A stretch of 64,000 nt of DNA from Pseudovibrio brasiliensis. GTDB taxonomy: Bacteria > Pseudomonadota > Alphaproteobacteria > Rhizobiales > Stappiaceae. The DNA lies in the NCBI RefSeq assembly GCF_018282095.1, contig NZ_CP074126.1:3514341-3578340 (forward strand), written 5' to 3'. Below are positions 1 through 7,684 of this stretch, piece after piece. The number at the start of each line of letters is the position of its first letter. The first letter of the stretch is position 1. The position numbers and the translations under genes were made by a program. A model generated the notes under the pieces. The model was not told the DNA's origin, made no database searches, and was given only the letters and a program-made list of their open reading frames with translations.

Positions 1-213
1 ACCACCTTCGATCCAGAGTCAGAAGAACCATTCCTCGCGCCGCTGGATACGCTGGAGAAAGCCCTCAAGGCCTTCGATGATGCAGGCAAAGCCACACTGC
101 CTGTCATTGACCCCAAAAACCCGACGCAAGTCATTGGCTATGCAAGCCACGTGAAGGCCCTGCGCTACTTCAACTCCGCCCTTATTCAGGCGAATGTTGA
201 GGAGCACCGCTAG
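1..213 (+). CDS. C-terminal end of a ClC-type chloride channel/antiporter (partial)
   Basis: Frame 1 is open from the window edge to a TAG at 211-213 and gives 70 residues. The tail reads like the last half of a CBS domain (hydrophobic strand LPVID, then a glycine turn) followed by a helix ending ALIQANVEEHR, which resembles the C-terminus of CBS-containing ClC chloride channel proteins of alphaproteobacteria. The membrane part lies outside the window, so the family call rests on the tail alone. It could be another CBS-domain protein. Confidence 0.6.
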   Translation, partial: TTFDPESEEPFLAPLDTLEKALKAFDDAGKATLPVIDPKNPTQVIGYASHVKALRYFNSALIQANVEEHR

Positions 214-302
214 CCAAACCCCAGATAATCTCCATTGACCCATCCTTAAAAAACAGCAATCTCGTTCAAGACATCATTGTCTTTGCTGGGTAATTTGGGT
301 CT

Positions 303-1172
303 ATGAAACCGGTCACTCAAAAAGCAGCATTAGAAGCAACTCCGCTCAATACGGGAGAGAACGCTCAATTCTGGAGCGCTCCCAACTTTGACGGACTGGA
401 ATGTCTTGCGGCGAGTTTCAGAACCCACGTCTACGAACCTCACACCCACGACACATTCGTTGTCGGCGGAATTCTTCAGGGTTGTCAGTGCTATTGGCAG
501 CGGGGCGAGCAGATATTTGCCGGTCCCGGAGACTTGGTGTTCGTAAACCCATTCGAGCTGCACGACGGCATACCGGAAGGCTACGGCTACACCTACCGGA
601 TGACCTATCCAAGCATATCTCTGCTACAGAAGATCGCCGAAGACCTGACAGACAAGCCACAAAGCGGAACACCGTATTTCCCGGAGGCTTGCGTCCATGA
701 CCCTGAGCTTTGTCAGGAGTTCATCACAGCTCACAAGTCCATACAGAACCGCTCCATAGATCTGGAAGCCGAAGAGCCGCTCTACATGATCTTCGCCAAG
801 ATGCTCGCCAAGTACGGCAGCTTCCGCGAAAGTGACATGAACTCCAAAGATCCGGTCGCCGTGAGAAGAGCACGTGAGTATCTGGAAGGAAGCTTCATGG
901 GCAACGTGCATCTAGATGATCTGGTAAACATCTCAGGCCGCTCCAAATACCACCTCATCCGCTCCTTCAAAAAGGCCACAGGCCAGACACCGCATGCCTA
1001 CCTGACAGACGTCCGCGTACGCAATGCAAGACGCCTGCTCGTTCGTGGCACCTCTCCAAGCGAGACAGCCTCACTCTGCGGCTTTGCTGATCAGGCCCAC
1101 CTGACACGCCAGTTCAAATCCCGCGTCGGCACCACCCCGGCAGCTTTCCAGCGATCTGTGATTTCCATTTAA
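303..1172 (+). CDS. AraC family transcriptional regulator
   Basis: A 289-residue protein with the usual AraC layout. The N-terminal cupin-type sensor (about residues 25-110) has the HTHDTF strand of AraC-binding cupins. The C-terminal double helix-turn-helix (about 185-285) has SGRSKYHLIRSFKKATGQTP in the first motif and GFADQAHLTRQFK in the second. It lies 97 bases upstream of azlC on the same strand. AraC regulators of this type often sit beside azlCD and activate them in response to an amino acid; that role is inferred from position. No operator was identified in the gap. Confidence 0.9.
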   Translation: MKPVTQKAALEATPLNTGENAQFWSAPNFDGLECLAASFRTHVYEPHTHDTFVVGGILQGCQCYWQRGEQIFAGPGDLVFVNPFELHDGIPEGYGYTYRMTYPSISLLQKIAEDLTDKPQSGTPYFPEACVHDPELCQEFITAHKSIQNRSIDLEAEEPLYMIFAKMLAKYGSFRESDMNSKDPVAVRRAREYLEGSFMGNVHLDDLVNISGRSKYHLIRSFKKATGQTPHAYLTDVRVRNARRLLVRGTSPSETASLCGFADQAHLTRQFKSRVGTTPAAFQRSVISI

Positions 1173-1269
1173 TCACAGCGGCATACCAATAGGTATAAGA
1201 AGCGCAATTTCATTCAAGACGGCCCTCACGCTCTGACGTAAAAACACTCCATGCTTTTAGGAGGGTTTT

Positions 1270-2016
1270 GTGAAAAGCAACCAAAACAAATCAGCGATCA
1301 ACGCTGGCCCCAATGAGTTCTTTCTCGGTGTCACCACGTTCTTCCCACTGGTGTTCGCCGCAACGCCCATCGGTCTGTTGTTTGGTGCTCTCGCAGCACA
1401 AAAAGGAATGTCTCCTTTGGAAGTGCTGCTGATGGGTTCCTTCGTGTTTGCGGGCGGCTCTCAGTTCCTCGCGCTGGATCTGTGGGCAGACCCGCTGCCG
1501 TGGCTCACCATCGCCTTCTCAACGTTCCTGATCAATCTGCGCCACGTGCTCATGAGTGCCTCTCTAGCCCCTAAGCTAGGTCACTGGACACCCCTGCAAC
1601 GATACCTTGGCTTCTTCATACTGGCCGACGAGGTCTGGGCCCTGTCTGAGCAGCGCGCCATGAAGCAGCACACAACCTTCAGCTTCTACCTAGGGGTGGG
1701 CCTGACCCTGTTCATCACATGGCAGGTTGCAACAGTGGCAGGAAGCTTGATCGGTGCAGTCATGGGGGATCCGTCCCGCTACGGTCTAGACTTCGCGTTC
1801 ACCGCCCTCTTCATCTGTCTGGTCATGGGCTTCTGGCAAGGCCGGAAAACCGGTGTGGTTCTCGCCGCCAGTGGATTGGCCGCCGTACTCACGCACAAGT
1901 TCGTGCCGGGCGCTTGGTACATAATCGCAGGTGCAATCGCAGGCGTGATCGCCGCTGCTGTTCAGTATGATGACAATCCCAACGGACTTCAGAAATCTGC
2001 GGAGGCACTCCAATAA
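1270..2016 (+). CDS. azlC: AzlC family branched-chain amino acid exporter, large subunit
   Basis: A 248-residue hydrophobic protein of the AzlC family with several predicted membrane segments. The conserved FAATPIGLLFGALAAQKGM stretch near residue 30 and the NLRHVLMSASLAP loop near residue 90 are family hallmarks. The GTG start at 1270 is preceded by a strong ribosome binding site, AGGAGGG at 1259-1265. Its stop overlaps the azlD start (TAATG at 2014-2018), so the two subunits are translationally coupled. AzlCD exports branched-chain amino acids and their analogues across the inner membrane; the substrate here is not proven. Confidence 0.93.
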   Translation: MKSNQNKSAINAGPNEFFLGVTTFFPLVFAATPIGLLFGALAAQKGMSPLEVLLMGSFVFAGGSQFLALDLWADPLPWLTIAFSTFLINLRHVLMSASLAPKLGHWTPLQRYLGFFILADEVWALSEQRAMKQHTTFSFYLGVGLTLFITWQVATVAGSLIGAVMGDPSRYGLDFAFTALFICLVMGFWQGRKTGVVLAASGLAAVLTHKFVPGAWYIIAGAIAGVIAAAVQYDDNPNGLQKSAEALQ

Positions 2017-2339
2017 TGACCTCAGAAATCTTCGCAGTTGATCCGCTTGTGCTCTTCACCATTCTGGCAATGGCAGCAGGAACCTACCTGACCCGCATTG
2101 CAGGGCTGGTGCTGACAAAGTTCGTCACCTTCTCCGGCAGAACAGAAGCAGCCCTCCAGGCCGTGCCTCCGGCAATCCTTATGTCTGTCGTGGCTCCAAC
2201 CGCGTTTGCTACAGGCATTGCTGAAACAGCAGCAACCGCCATCACCGCAGTTGCAGCCCTGCGCCTGCCCATGCTGGCAGCCATGACAATCGGTGTTGTC
2301 AGTGTAGTGGTCTTAAGAATGGCACTTGCTGTCATCTAA
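2016..2339 (+). CDS. azlD: AzlD family branched-chain amino acid exporter, small subunit
   Basis: A 107-residue, very hydrophobic protein with about four membrane helices, as in AzlD. TYLTRIAGL near the N-terminus and ALQAVPPAILMSVVAP in the middle are typical of the family. It is the partner of AzlC, overlaps its stop codon by one base, and is followed immediately by a strong terminator, so azlC-azlD probably form a two-gene operon. Confidence 0.93.
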   Translation: MTSEIFAVDPLVLFTILAMAAGTYLTRIAGLVLTKFVTFSGRTEAALQAVPPAILMSVVAPTAFATGIAETAATAITAVAALRLPMLAAMTIGVVSVVVLRMALAVI

Positions 2340-2342
2340 ACA

Positions 2343-2370
2343 AAAACCCCGCTCCGTGAAGCGGGGTTTT
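2343..2370 (+). terminator. Bidirectional Rho-independent terminator after azlCD
   Basis: A perfect 11-base stem, AAAACCCCGCT at 2343-2353 and AGCGGGGTTTT at 2360-2370, with a 6-base loop and T-runs on both strands. It lies between the convergent azlD and pepP and can serve both. Confidence 0.93.
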
Positions 2371-2398
2371 CTTTATCTCATCACAAAGCTGATCATGA

Positions 2399-4219
2399 TC
2401 AGGAAACCGGACGGGTCGCCTCTTCCAGCCATGCCTTGGTCTCATCATCAAGCAATGGACCAACCAGCTCACGCACACGCGCGTGATAAGCATTCAGCCA
2501 GTTCAGCTCAAACTCAGAGAGAAGCTTGGTGTCCACCATGCGCAGATCAATCGGCGCCAGTGTCAACGGCTCAAAGCCAAGCATCTTCTGATCCCCACCT
2601 TCAATGGCAGCAGCAGGTGTCACCAGCTCAAGGTTCTCAATGCGAATGCCATATTCATCTGCACGATAGTATCCCGGCTCATTGGAAAGGATCATACCTG
2701 GCTTCAGCGCGATGCTGTTCGGTGCTTTGGAAATCCGCTGCGGACCTTCATGCACACCCAGATAAGAACCAACACCGTGGCCAGTGCCGTGGTCAAAGTC
2801 GAGCCCCTGTTTCCAAAGATCAATGCGCGCCAGCGTATCCAGCTGAGAACCTGTTGTTCCAACCGGAAAGCGCGCTGTCGCGATCGCAATGTGCCCTTTC
2901 AGAACAAGCGTAAAGTGCTTGCATTGTTCAGCCGTCACAGCTCCAACAGCCAGCGTACGAGTGATATCGGTCGTGCCGTCTTCGTACTGCGCACCGGAGT
3001 CGATCAGATAAACACTGTTCAGCTCGATCGGCAGATTGCTGTCATAGCTCACACGGTAGTGACAGATCGCACCGTGAGGGCCCGCAGCAGAAATGGTATC
3101 AAAGGAGATGTCTTTCAGAGCGCCCGTCTCACGTCGGAACTCCTCAAGCTTCTCAGCAACAACAACCTCAGTCAGGCCACCAAGCGGTGCGGTCTTCTCA
3201 AACCATGCAAGGAAGCGTGCATACGCAACACCATCACGCAGGTGAGCCGCTTTGGTGCCTTCAATCTCAGCCTGATTTTTGATCGCTTTCGGCAGCAGGG
3301 TTGGCTCCTGCCCTTCCACAACATGGCCACCGTTATCAGCAACCGCATCGTAAAGCGCCTGACCAGCAAGCCCGGTATCAATCAGAACCCGCTTGCCATC
3401 CGTTCCAAGCGCCTTCAGTGCTGGAGTAAGCCCGCCCGGTTCATCGATATCAGCTAGAGAGCTCAGCTCATCACGCACTTCATTGGAAAGCTTGCGCCCA
3501 TCAATGAACAAGGATGGCTTGCCCTTGGTCGGCACCAGAGCGAAAGACAGCGGCAATGGCGTATGCATCACATCGCTACCGCGAATGTTGAGCAACCATG
3601 CAATGGAGTCCGGCTGGGTCAGAAGCGCAGTGTCAGCTTCCTTCTCAGCAATCAGCTCACCAATACGCTTGATCTTGTCTGCCGCGCTTTCACCCGCAAA
3701 CTGCATTGGATGCATGTTGACCGTACCAAGCGGCGCTGCTGGACGGTCATTCCAGACCCCATCCACTGGATTGCCGTCAACAGCAACCAGCTCAGCACCA
3801 GCTTTTTTGCAAGCCGCTTTCAGGGAGCGCACCTGACGAACAGGATGCAGCATCGGGTCATAACCGATCTTCTGGCCTTCCTGTGCATTCTCACGCAGCC
3901 AGTCAGTCAGCGGCTCTTCAATCAGATGACGATAGGCAAACGCCTCTTCATCCACCTGATCACGCACCTGAATGGTGTAGCGACCATCAATAAAGATCGC
4001 AGCCTTGTCACTGAGCACGCCAGCAATGCCGGCAGACCCGGTAAAGCCGGTCAGCCATTCAAGGCGGCAGTCACTGTCAGGCACATACTCGCCCTGGTGT
4101 GCATCTGCACGCGGCACCAAAAAGCCATCAAGCCCGCGAGAGGCCAGCTCTTCCCGCAGAGCGGCCAACCGAACCGGCCCGCGAGATTTATCATTTACTG
4201 TGTCAAAGCTCTGAAACAT
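2399..4219 (-). CDS. pepP: Xaa-Pro aminopeptidase (aminopeptidase P, M24B)
   Basis: A 606-residue protein, the long form of aminopeptidase P, which removes N-terminal residues preceding proline in cytosolic peptides. Two creatinase-like N-terminal domains span about 15-310 and the pita-bread metallopeptidase domain about 315-540. The metal-site motifs are visible: DSGAQYEDGTTDITRT (two Asp ligands), HGTGHGVGSYLGVHEGP (His ligand and catalytic His), LSNEPGYY and IRIENLE (Glu ligands). It is transcribed towards azlD and shares the terminator at 2343-2370. The gene appears monocistronic, with a 580-base intergenic region upstream that holds the small RNA array. Confidence 0.95.
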   Translation of the reverse strand: MFQSFDTVNDKSRGPVRLAALREELASRGLDGFLVPRADAHQGEYVPDSDCRLEWLTGFTGSAGIAGVLSDKAAIFIDGRYTIQVRDQVDEEAFAYRHLIEEPLTDWLRENAQEGQKIGYDPMLHPVRQVRSLKAACKKAGAELVAVDGNPVDGVWNDRPAAPLGTVNMHPMQFAGESAADKIKRIGELIAEKEADTALLTQPDSIAWLLNIRGSDVMHTPLPLSFALVPTKGKPSLFIDGRKLSNEVRDELSSLADIDEPGGLTPALKALGTDGKRVLIDTGLAGQALYDAVADNGGHVVEGQEPTLLPKAIKNQAEIEGTKAAHLRDGVAYARFLAWFEKTAPLGGLTEVVVAEKLEEFRRETGALKDISFDTISAAGPHGAICHYRVSYDSNLPIELNSVYLIDSGAQYEDGTTDITRTLAVGAVTAEQCKHFTLVLKGHIAIATARFPVGTTGSQLDTLARIDLWKQGLDFDHGTGHGVGSYLGVHEGPQRISKAPNSIALKPGMILSNEPGYYRADEYGIRIENLELVTPAAAIEGGDQKMLGFEPLTLAPIDLRMVDTKLLSEFELNWLNAYHARVRELVGPLLDDETKAWLEEATRPVS

Positions 4220-4469
4220 GCCGGAAGGCTAATGCTGATCGCGACGCAACTCAACCACACAAACAAGCCTCCTCAGAGGATTTTATGCTCTCATAAGAAG
4301 CCAAAAGGATACAGAAGTACACAATCCATGACATATACGCAGATCTGCTATGTTCTCCATGCAAATTCAGATCATGGCAATACAGAGACATGCAAAAAAT
4401 GCATAAGTGTCATGCGAAACTATCTCTTTTTTTACAAACTAAAATAATGGATAAGTCCTCTCGTCGACG

Positions 4470-4720
4470 GGGCGCTTCCCTCCCAAAGCAAACCGGCGGA
4501 TCACACCTCCTCCCAATGTGATGCGCACGACACCAATGGCCGGCAGCCATCAGCAGCTGATAAAGCGCTAGAAATGCCACTCATATAGCTAGATACCTCC
4601 TCCCAATATCTAGCAAGCTAAGCAAGTTCCTCCCAGTTGCTTGGCACACAAAAAAACCTTTGCTTCCCCGGCAACCTCCTCCCAATTTGCCGGATCAGGA
4701 AGCAAAGGTTTTTTGTTTTC
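4470..4720 (+). ncRNA. Candidate small RNA array with five anti-Shine-Dalgarno loops (CcsR/cuckoo-like)
   Basis: Five stem-loops follow one another with C-rich loops: A, stem 4474-4477/4486-4489, loop CCCTCCCA; B, 4500-4505/4517-4522, loop CCTCCTCCCAA; C, 4588-4595/4607-4614, loop CCTCCTCCCAA; D, 4620-4625/4637-4642, loop GTTCCTCCCAG; E, 4668-4674/4687-4693, loop CCTCCTCCCAAT. Stem sequences differ while loops are kept, which is what selection on RNA structure leaves. Hairpin E is nested inside the terminator stem. Known CcsR RNAs of Rhodobacter and the cuckoo RNA family carry two CCUCCUCCC loops per RNA, so this may be one long RNA or a tandem set cut by RNase E. No clear sigma-70 promoter and no DUF1127 gene was found upstream. 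The + strand is chosen because the terminator closes the array on that side. Confidence 0.8.
4651..4714 (+). terminator. Terminator of the small RNA array with an anti-SD hairpin nested inside
   Basis: The outer arms are 17 bases and perfectly paired: six A then CCTTTGCTTCC at 4651-4667, and GGAAGCAAAGG then six T at 4698-4714. The T-run continues as GTTTTC. Instead of a simple loop, the arms enclose hairpin E with the CCTCCTCCC loop. The structure is symmetrical enough to stop transcription from the other strand too. Confidence 0.85.
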
Positions 4721-4744
4721 TACAGCCCAAAAATCAGACATCAA

Positions 4745-4776
4745 AAAACCCTCTAAGCAGAAGCAAAGAGGGTTTT
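4745..4776 (-). terminator. Terminator downstream of prmA
   Basis: Arms AAAACCCTCT at 4745-4754 and AGAGGGTTTT at 4767-4776 pair perfectly around a 12-base loop; on the minus strand a run of six T follows. It ends the prmA transcript and may also back up the small RNA terminator. Confidence 0.85.
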
Positions 4777-4800
4777 GAATTATTCACAGTACAAAAGAGC

Positions 4801-5703
4801 TTATGATGCCCAGTTGCCCTTTGCAAAAGTCAGGGTCAACCAACCATCGATCTCACGGCGGTGTACCAGCTTCAGGCCCTGCTGGCCGTAAGCGGAAATA
4901 ATCCGCGGGCCGTGCTCTATGCGCAATCCGGAAAGGACCAGCGTGGACTTGTGCGCAAGGTGGCTGCACAGTTTGGCAGACATCTGCACCAATGGCTTTG
5001 CAAGGATGTTGGCAACAACCAGATCAAACGGTCCAAACTCGTTGAAGCGACGATCTTCCACACCAGCACCCGTAAAGGCTTTGAACAGCGGCCCAACATT
5101 GTTCTTGCGTGCATTATCAATCGCAGCTTCGATCGCGATCGGATCAATATCCGTTGCCAGAACTTCAGAACCGGATAGTTTTGCAAGGGCAATACCCAGA
5201 ACACCGGTGCCGGTGCCCAGATCAAGCATGCGATGGTACTTGTGGCGCTTCAACAAACGCTGCAGTTCCAGCAGGCAACCTTCGGTCGTACCGTGGTGAC
5301 CCGTGCCAAACGCCTGCGCCGCCTCAATCTCGATACCAATATCAGACTTGTTGACCGCATCACGATCATGCGCACCATGCACGATAACGCGATCTGCACG
5401 AACCGGCTTCAAACCTTCAAGAGACTTGGCAACCCAGTTGATATCCGGCAGCGCTTCAACTTCAGCCGAAGTTGGGATGACACCACCTTCGAACTGATCA
5501 AACAGGCGCATTTCTACCAGATTGATCGCGTCATCAACCGTGGACTCCAGCACCAACACCTCAGCTGTCCAGATGGTTCCATCAGTGGAGCTTTCAAAAA
5601 CAGCAACCGGAAAACCATCATCTTCAAAGCGGGCCTCCATAATATCGGAGAGTGCCTTTGCTTCAGCTTCAGGCGCCGGAATGCGAACCCGGATCGTGTC
5701 CAT
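4801..5703 (-). CDS. prmA: Ribosomal protein L11 methyltransferase
   Basis: A 300-residue class I SAM-dependent methyltransferase of the PrmA family, which methylates ribosomal protein L11. The N-terminal substrate-recognition domain covers about residues 1-110. The catalytic core shows AFGTGHHGTTEGCL (the PrmA signature), then MLDLGTGTGVLGIALAKL for SAM binding, ATDIDPIAI for the acidic ribose contact, and LVVANILAKPL (the NIL catalytic motif). Length is normal. It lies downstream of the antiporter gene on the same strand with an 89-base gap and has its own terminator. Confidence 0.96.
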   Translation of the reverse strand: MDTIRVRIPAPEAEAKALSDIMEARFEDDGFPVAVFESSTDGTIWTAEVLVLESTVDDAINLVEMRLFDQFEGGVIPTSAEVEALPDINWVAKSLEGLKPVRADRVIVHGAHDRDAVNKSDIGIEIEAAQAFGTGHHGTTEGCLLELQRLLKRHKYHRMLDLGTGTGVLGIALAKLSGSEVLATDIDPIAIEAAIDNARKNNVGPLFKAFTGAGVEDRRFNEFGPFDLVVANILAKPLVQMSAKLCSHLAHKSTLVLSGLRIEHGPRIISAYGQQGLKLVHRREIDGWLTLTFAKGNWAS

Positions 5704-5792
5704 GCAAAAACCCTTAGTTACGATGAGCTATCAAAACTCAAACAATATCTTTGCATAGGCGTATAGAATGCACAGCACCGAAAAGCCAGAGC

Positions 5793-7601
5793 TCACGAGG
5801 CTTTCTCGCGTTCTGCCGCATATTCACTGGGAACAAGGCTAAGTATTGTTGAACCCGATGCCACCGTCGCAGGCACAGTGCTGTTCATGGGGCGCAGCTT
5901 CTTCGTCGGCTCAATCAGCATCAACACAATCGCTTTTTCGGGCAGAGCTTCCTGAAACGCATCCCAGCCATAGGTGTCAGTCAGCTCACTGGCCTTGATG
6001 AACCAGCCTTCACGGATTTTCGTTTCAAGGTCATTGTAGCTGTGCTCCGGCGTCAGAAACGGGCGCCCACCAAGCGTCACGACACGGCGAAATTTCTCTT
6101 TCTCACGCTGCTCTTCTGACGGCGCAAACTGATAGACCTCCCCTCGCCCCATAAGCGGGCCAAAGTTCGTGGTCACTAGCGCGTTGTAATCGTCATTGTC
6201 AGTCACAGCGAGCAAAACGCTATAGTTCTCAAGCGGCAGTTCGTTCTCAACCTCTTCAGAAAGAACCTCACCATAATGGTTCACTAGCCCCGCATTTCGG
6301 GAAAGCCGCAGCTTACCCCAGTTGCGGTCCACGGTAAGCGAGTTGATGTCCAGCGTCTTCAACTTGGTCGCCAGCGCAACGCTGAACCGGCTTGCCCCAA
6401 CAATCAGCAGGCCCGGCCCTGAATGACTGGATAGCCCCAGCCAACGTGCAAACGGCCCGAGCGTGAACCCGTGAGCAAACACAGTGGCAACCACAACCGC
6501 AAACGACAGCACCGCCAATCGCTCACCATCAGGCGCGCCATGTTCCACCAACGAGCGTGCAAACAAGCCAGACACCGCTACCGCCACAATACCACGCGGC
6601 GCTATCCAGCCCACCAGCAAACGCTCCTTCCAGCTTAAGTGAGCACCGATGGTTCCAACCCAAACCGAGATAGGTCGGATCACAAACAGCAGCACCAGAA
6701 CAAACGCCAGATCCTCCAGCCCAAACTCAGCCAGACTGCCCAGCTGTACCGAAGCCGTCAAAACGATGAAGACAGAAGACACCAGAATGATCGTCACCGC
6801 TTCCTTGAACCGCTTCAACTCCTCAAGGCTGGCAAGGCGCGAGTTCCCGAGCACCAACCCCAGAACAGTCACGGTCAGCAGACCGGATTCCTCAAGCACC
6901 AGATCAGAAAGCGCATAAGCACCCATCACACTCACAAAGATCAGCGGAACTTTCAGGAACTCGGGAACACGGCCACCAACAAACAGCCAGATCAACCCAC
7001 GCCCCAGCGCCCAGCCACCAACACCACCAATCAGCAACCCGGCCACCGCCCGCACCGCAAGAACCCAGAAGCCATGATCACCGTGATAAACCAGATAACC
7101 TTCAAACATGAACACCGCGAGTAGCGCACCAAGCGGATCAGCCAGAATAGCTTCCCAGCGCAGCAGAGAACTCACCCGGCGTTCCAGTCGGGCTTGACGC
7201 AGAAGTGGGATGATAACGGTCGGACCTGTCACGATAAGGATGGCAGCAAACACAAGGGCTGAGGGCCAACTTAATTCAGCTATATAATGAGCATTGAGCG
7301 CGCCCAATAAGAACGCAATAAACGCACCCAGCAACACAAGCCGCCAAACGGCCTTCTCTACACCGCCAATACGTTGAAAATTAAGGGAAAGTCCGCCCTC
7401 AAACAGAATGACCGCAACGCCAAGCGCAACAGTTGGACGCAATAAATCACCAAATAACGCATTTGGGTTGAGAACGCCGGTTGCAGGACCAATCAGGAAA
7501 CCCGCTACAAGCAGCAGGACAATAGCAGGAAGCGACCATCGCCACGCAAGCCACTGCGCACCAACACCCGCCACACCAATCATCGCAAGCGCGATAACCA
7601 C
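5793..7601 (-). CDS. CPA1 family cation:proton antiporter (NhaP-like) with cytoplasmic domain
   Basis: About 600 residues: a membrane domain of roughly 12-13 helices (residues 1-395) of the sodium/proton exchanger family, then a soluble part starting at GPGLLIVGASRFSVALATKL that resembles a nucleotide-binding RCK/TrkA-N-like fold. GALNAHYIAEL, VTGPTVIIPLLRQ and WEAILADPLGA are CPA1-type motifs, the last carrying the ion-binding Asp. It should exchange sodium or potassium for protons at the inner membrane. The reading frame extends to a TTG at 7649, but the GTG at 7601, 12 bases after GGGAGG, fits family length better. It lies 35 bases after the helicase stop and may be cotranscribed with it. 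Confidence 0.87.
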   Translation of the reverse strand: MVIALAMIGVAGVGAQWLAWRWSLPAIVLLLVAGFLIGPATGVLNPNALFGDLLRPTVALGVAVILFEGGLSLNFQRIGGVEKAVWRLVLLGAFIAFLLGALNAHYIAELSWPSALVFAAILIVTGPTVIIPLLRQARLERRVSSLLRWEAILADPLGALLAVFMFEGYLVYHGDHGFWVLAVRAVAGLLIGGVGGWALGRGLIWLFVGGRVPEFLKVPLIFVSVMGAYALSDLVLEESGLLTVTVLGLVLGNSRLASLEELKRFKEAVTIILVSSVFIVLTASVQLGSLAEFGLEDLAFVLVLLFVIRPISVWVGTIGAHLSWKERLLVGWIAPRGIVAVAVSGLFARSLVEHGAPDGERLAVLSFAVVVATVFAHGFTLGPFARWLGLSSHSGPGLLIVGASRFSVALATKLKTLDINSLTVDRNWGKLRLSRNAGLVNHYGEVLSEEVENELPLENYSVLLAVTDNDDYNALVTTNFGPLMGRGEVYQFAPSEEQREKEKFRRVVTLGGRPFLTPEHSYNDLETKIREGWFIKASELTDTYGWDAFQEALPEKAIVLMLIEPTKKLRPMNSTVPATVASGSTILSLVPSEYAAEREKAS

Positions 7602-7684
7602 ACTGTCCCTTGCCACCTCCCAACACAACTTAGAAGAGAGATAACACAAATTACCCTAAAGGTAAGTAACGCTTGAGTTGCAGA

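Noticed and set aside
2389-2402. Perfect palindrome CTGATCATGATCAG at the pepP stop codon.
   Set aside because: It lies inside the coding end of pepP between convergent genes and next to a terminator; most likely chance in a short GATC-rich stretch.
4328-4447. A 39-codon plus-strand frame (MTYTQICYVL...) just upstream of the small RNA array, in the place where CcsR arrays have a DUF1127 gene.
   Set aside because: It has no Arg-rich DUF1127 pattern, no ribosome binding site, and it is the tail of a longer antisense frame of the pepP gene.
4470-4720. Reading the array on the minus strand, where loops become TTGGGAGGAGG and would look like CsrA/RsmA (GGA) sponge sites.
   Set aside because: The strong terminator closes the array on the plus strand; on the minus strand it would stop transcription before hairpins A-D. 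It is not fully excluded because the terminator is symmetrical.
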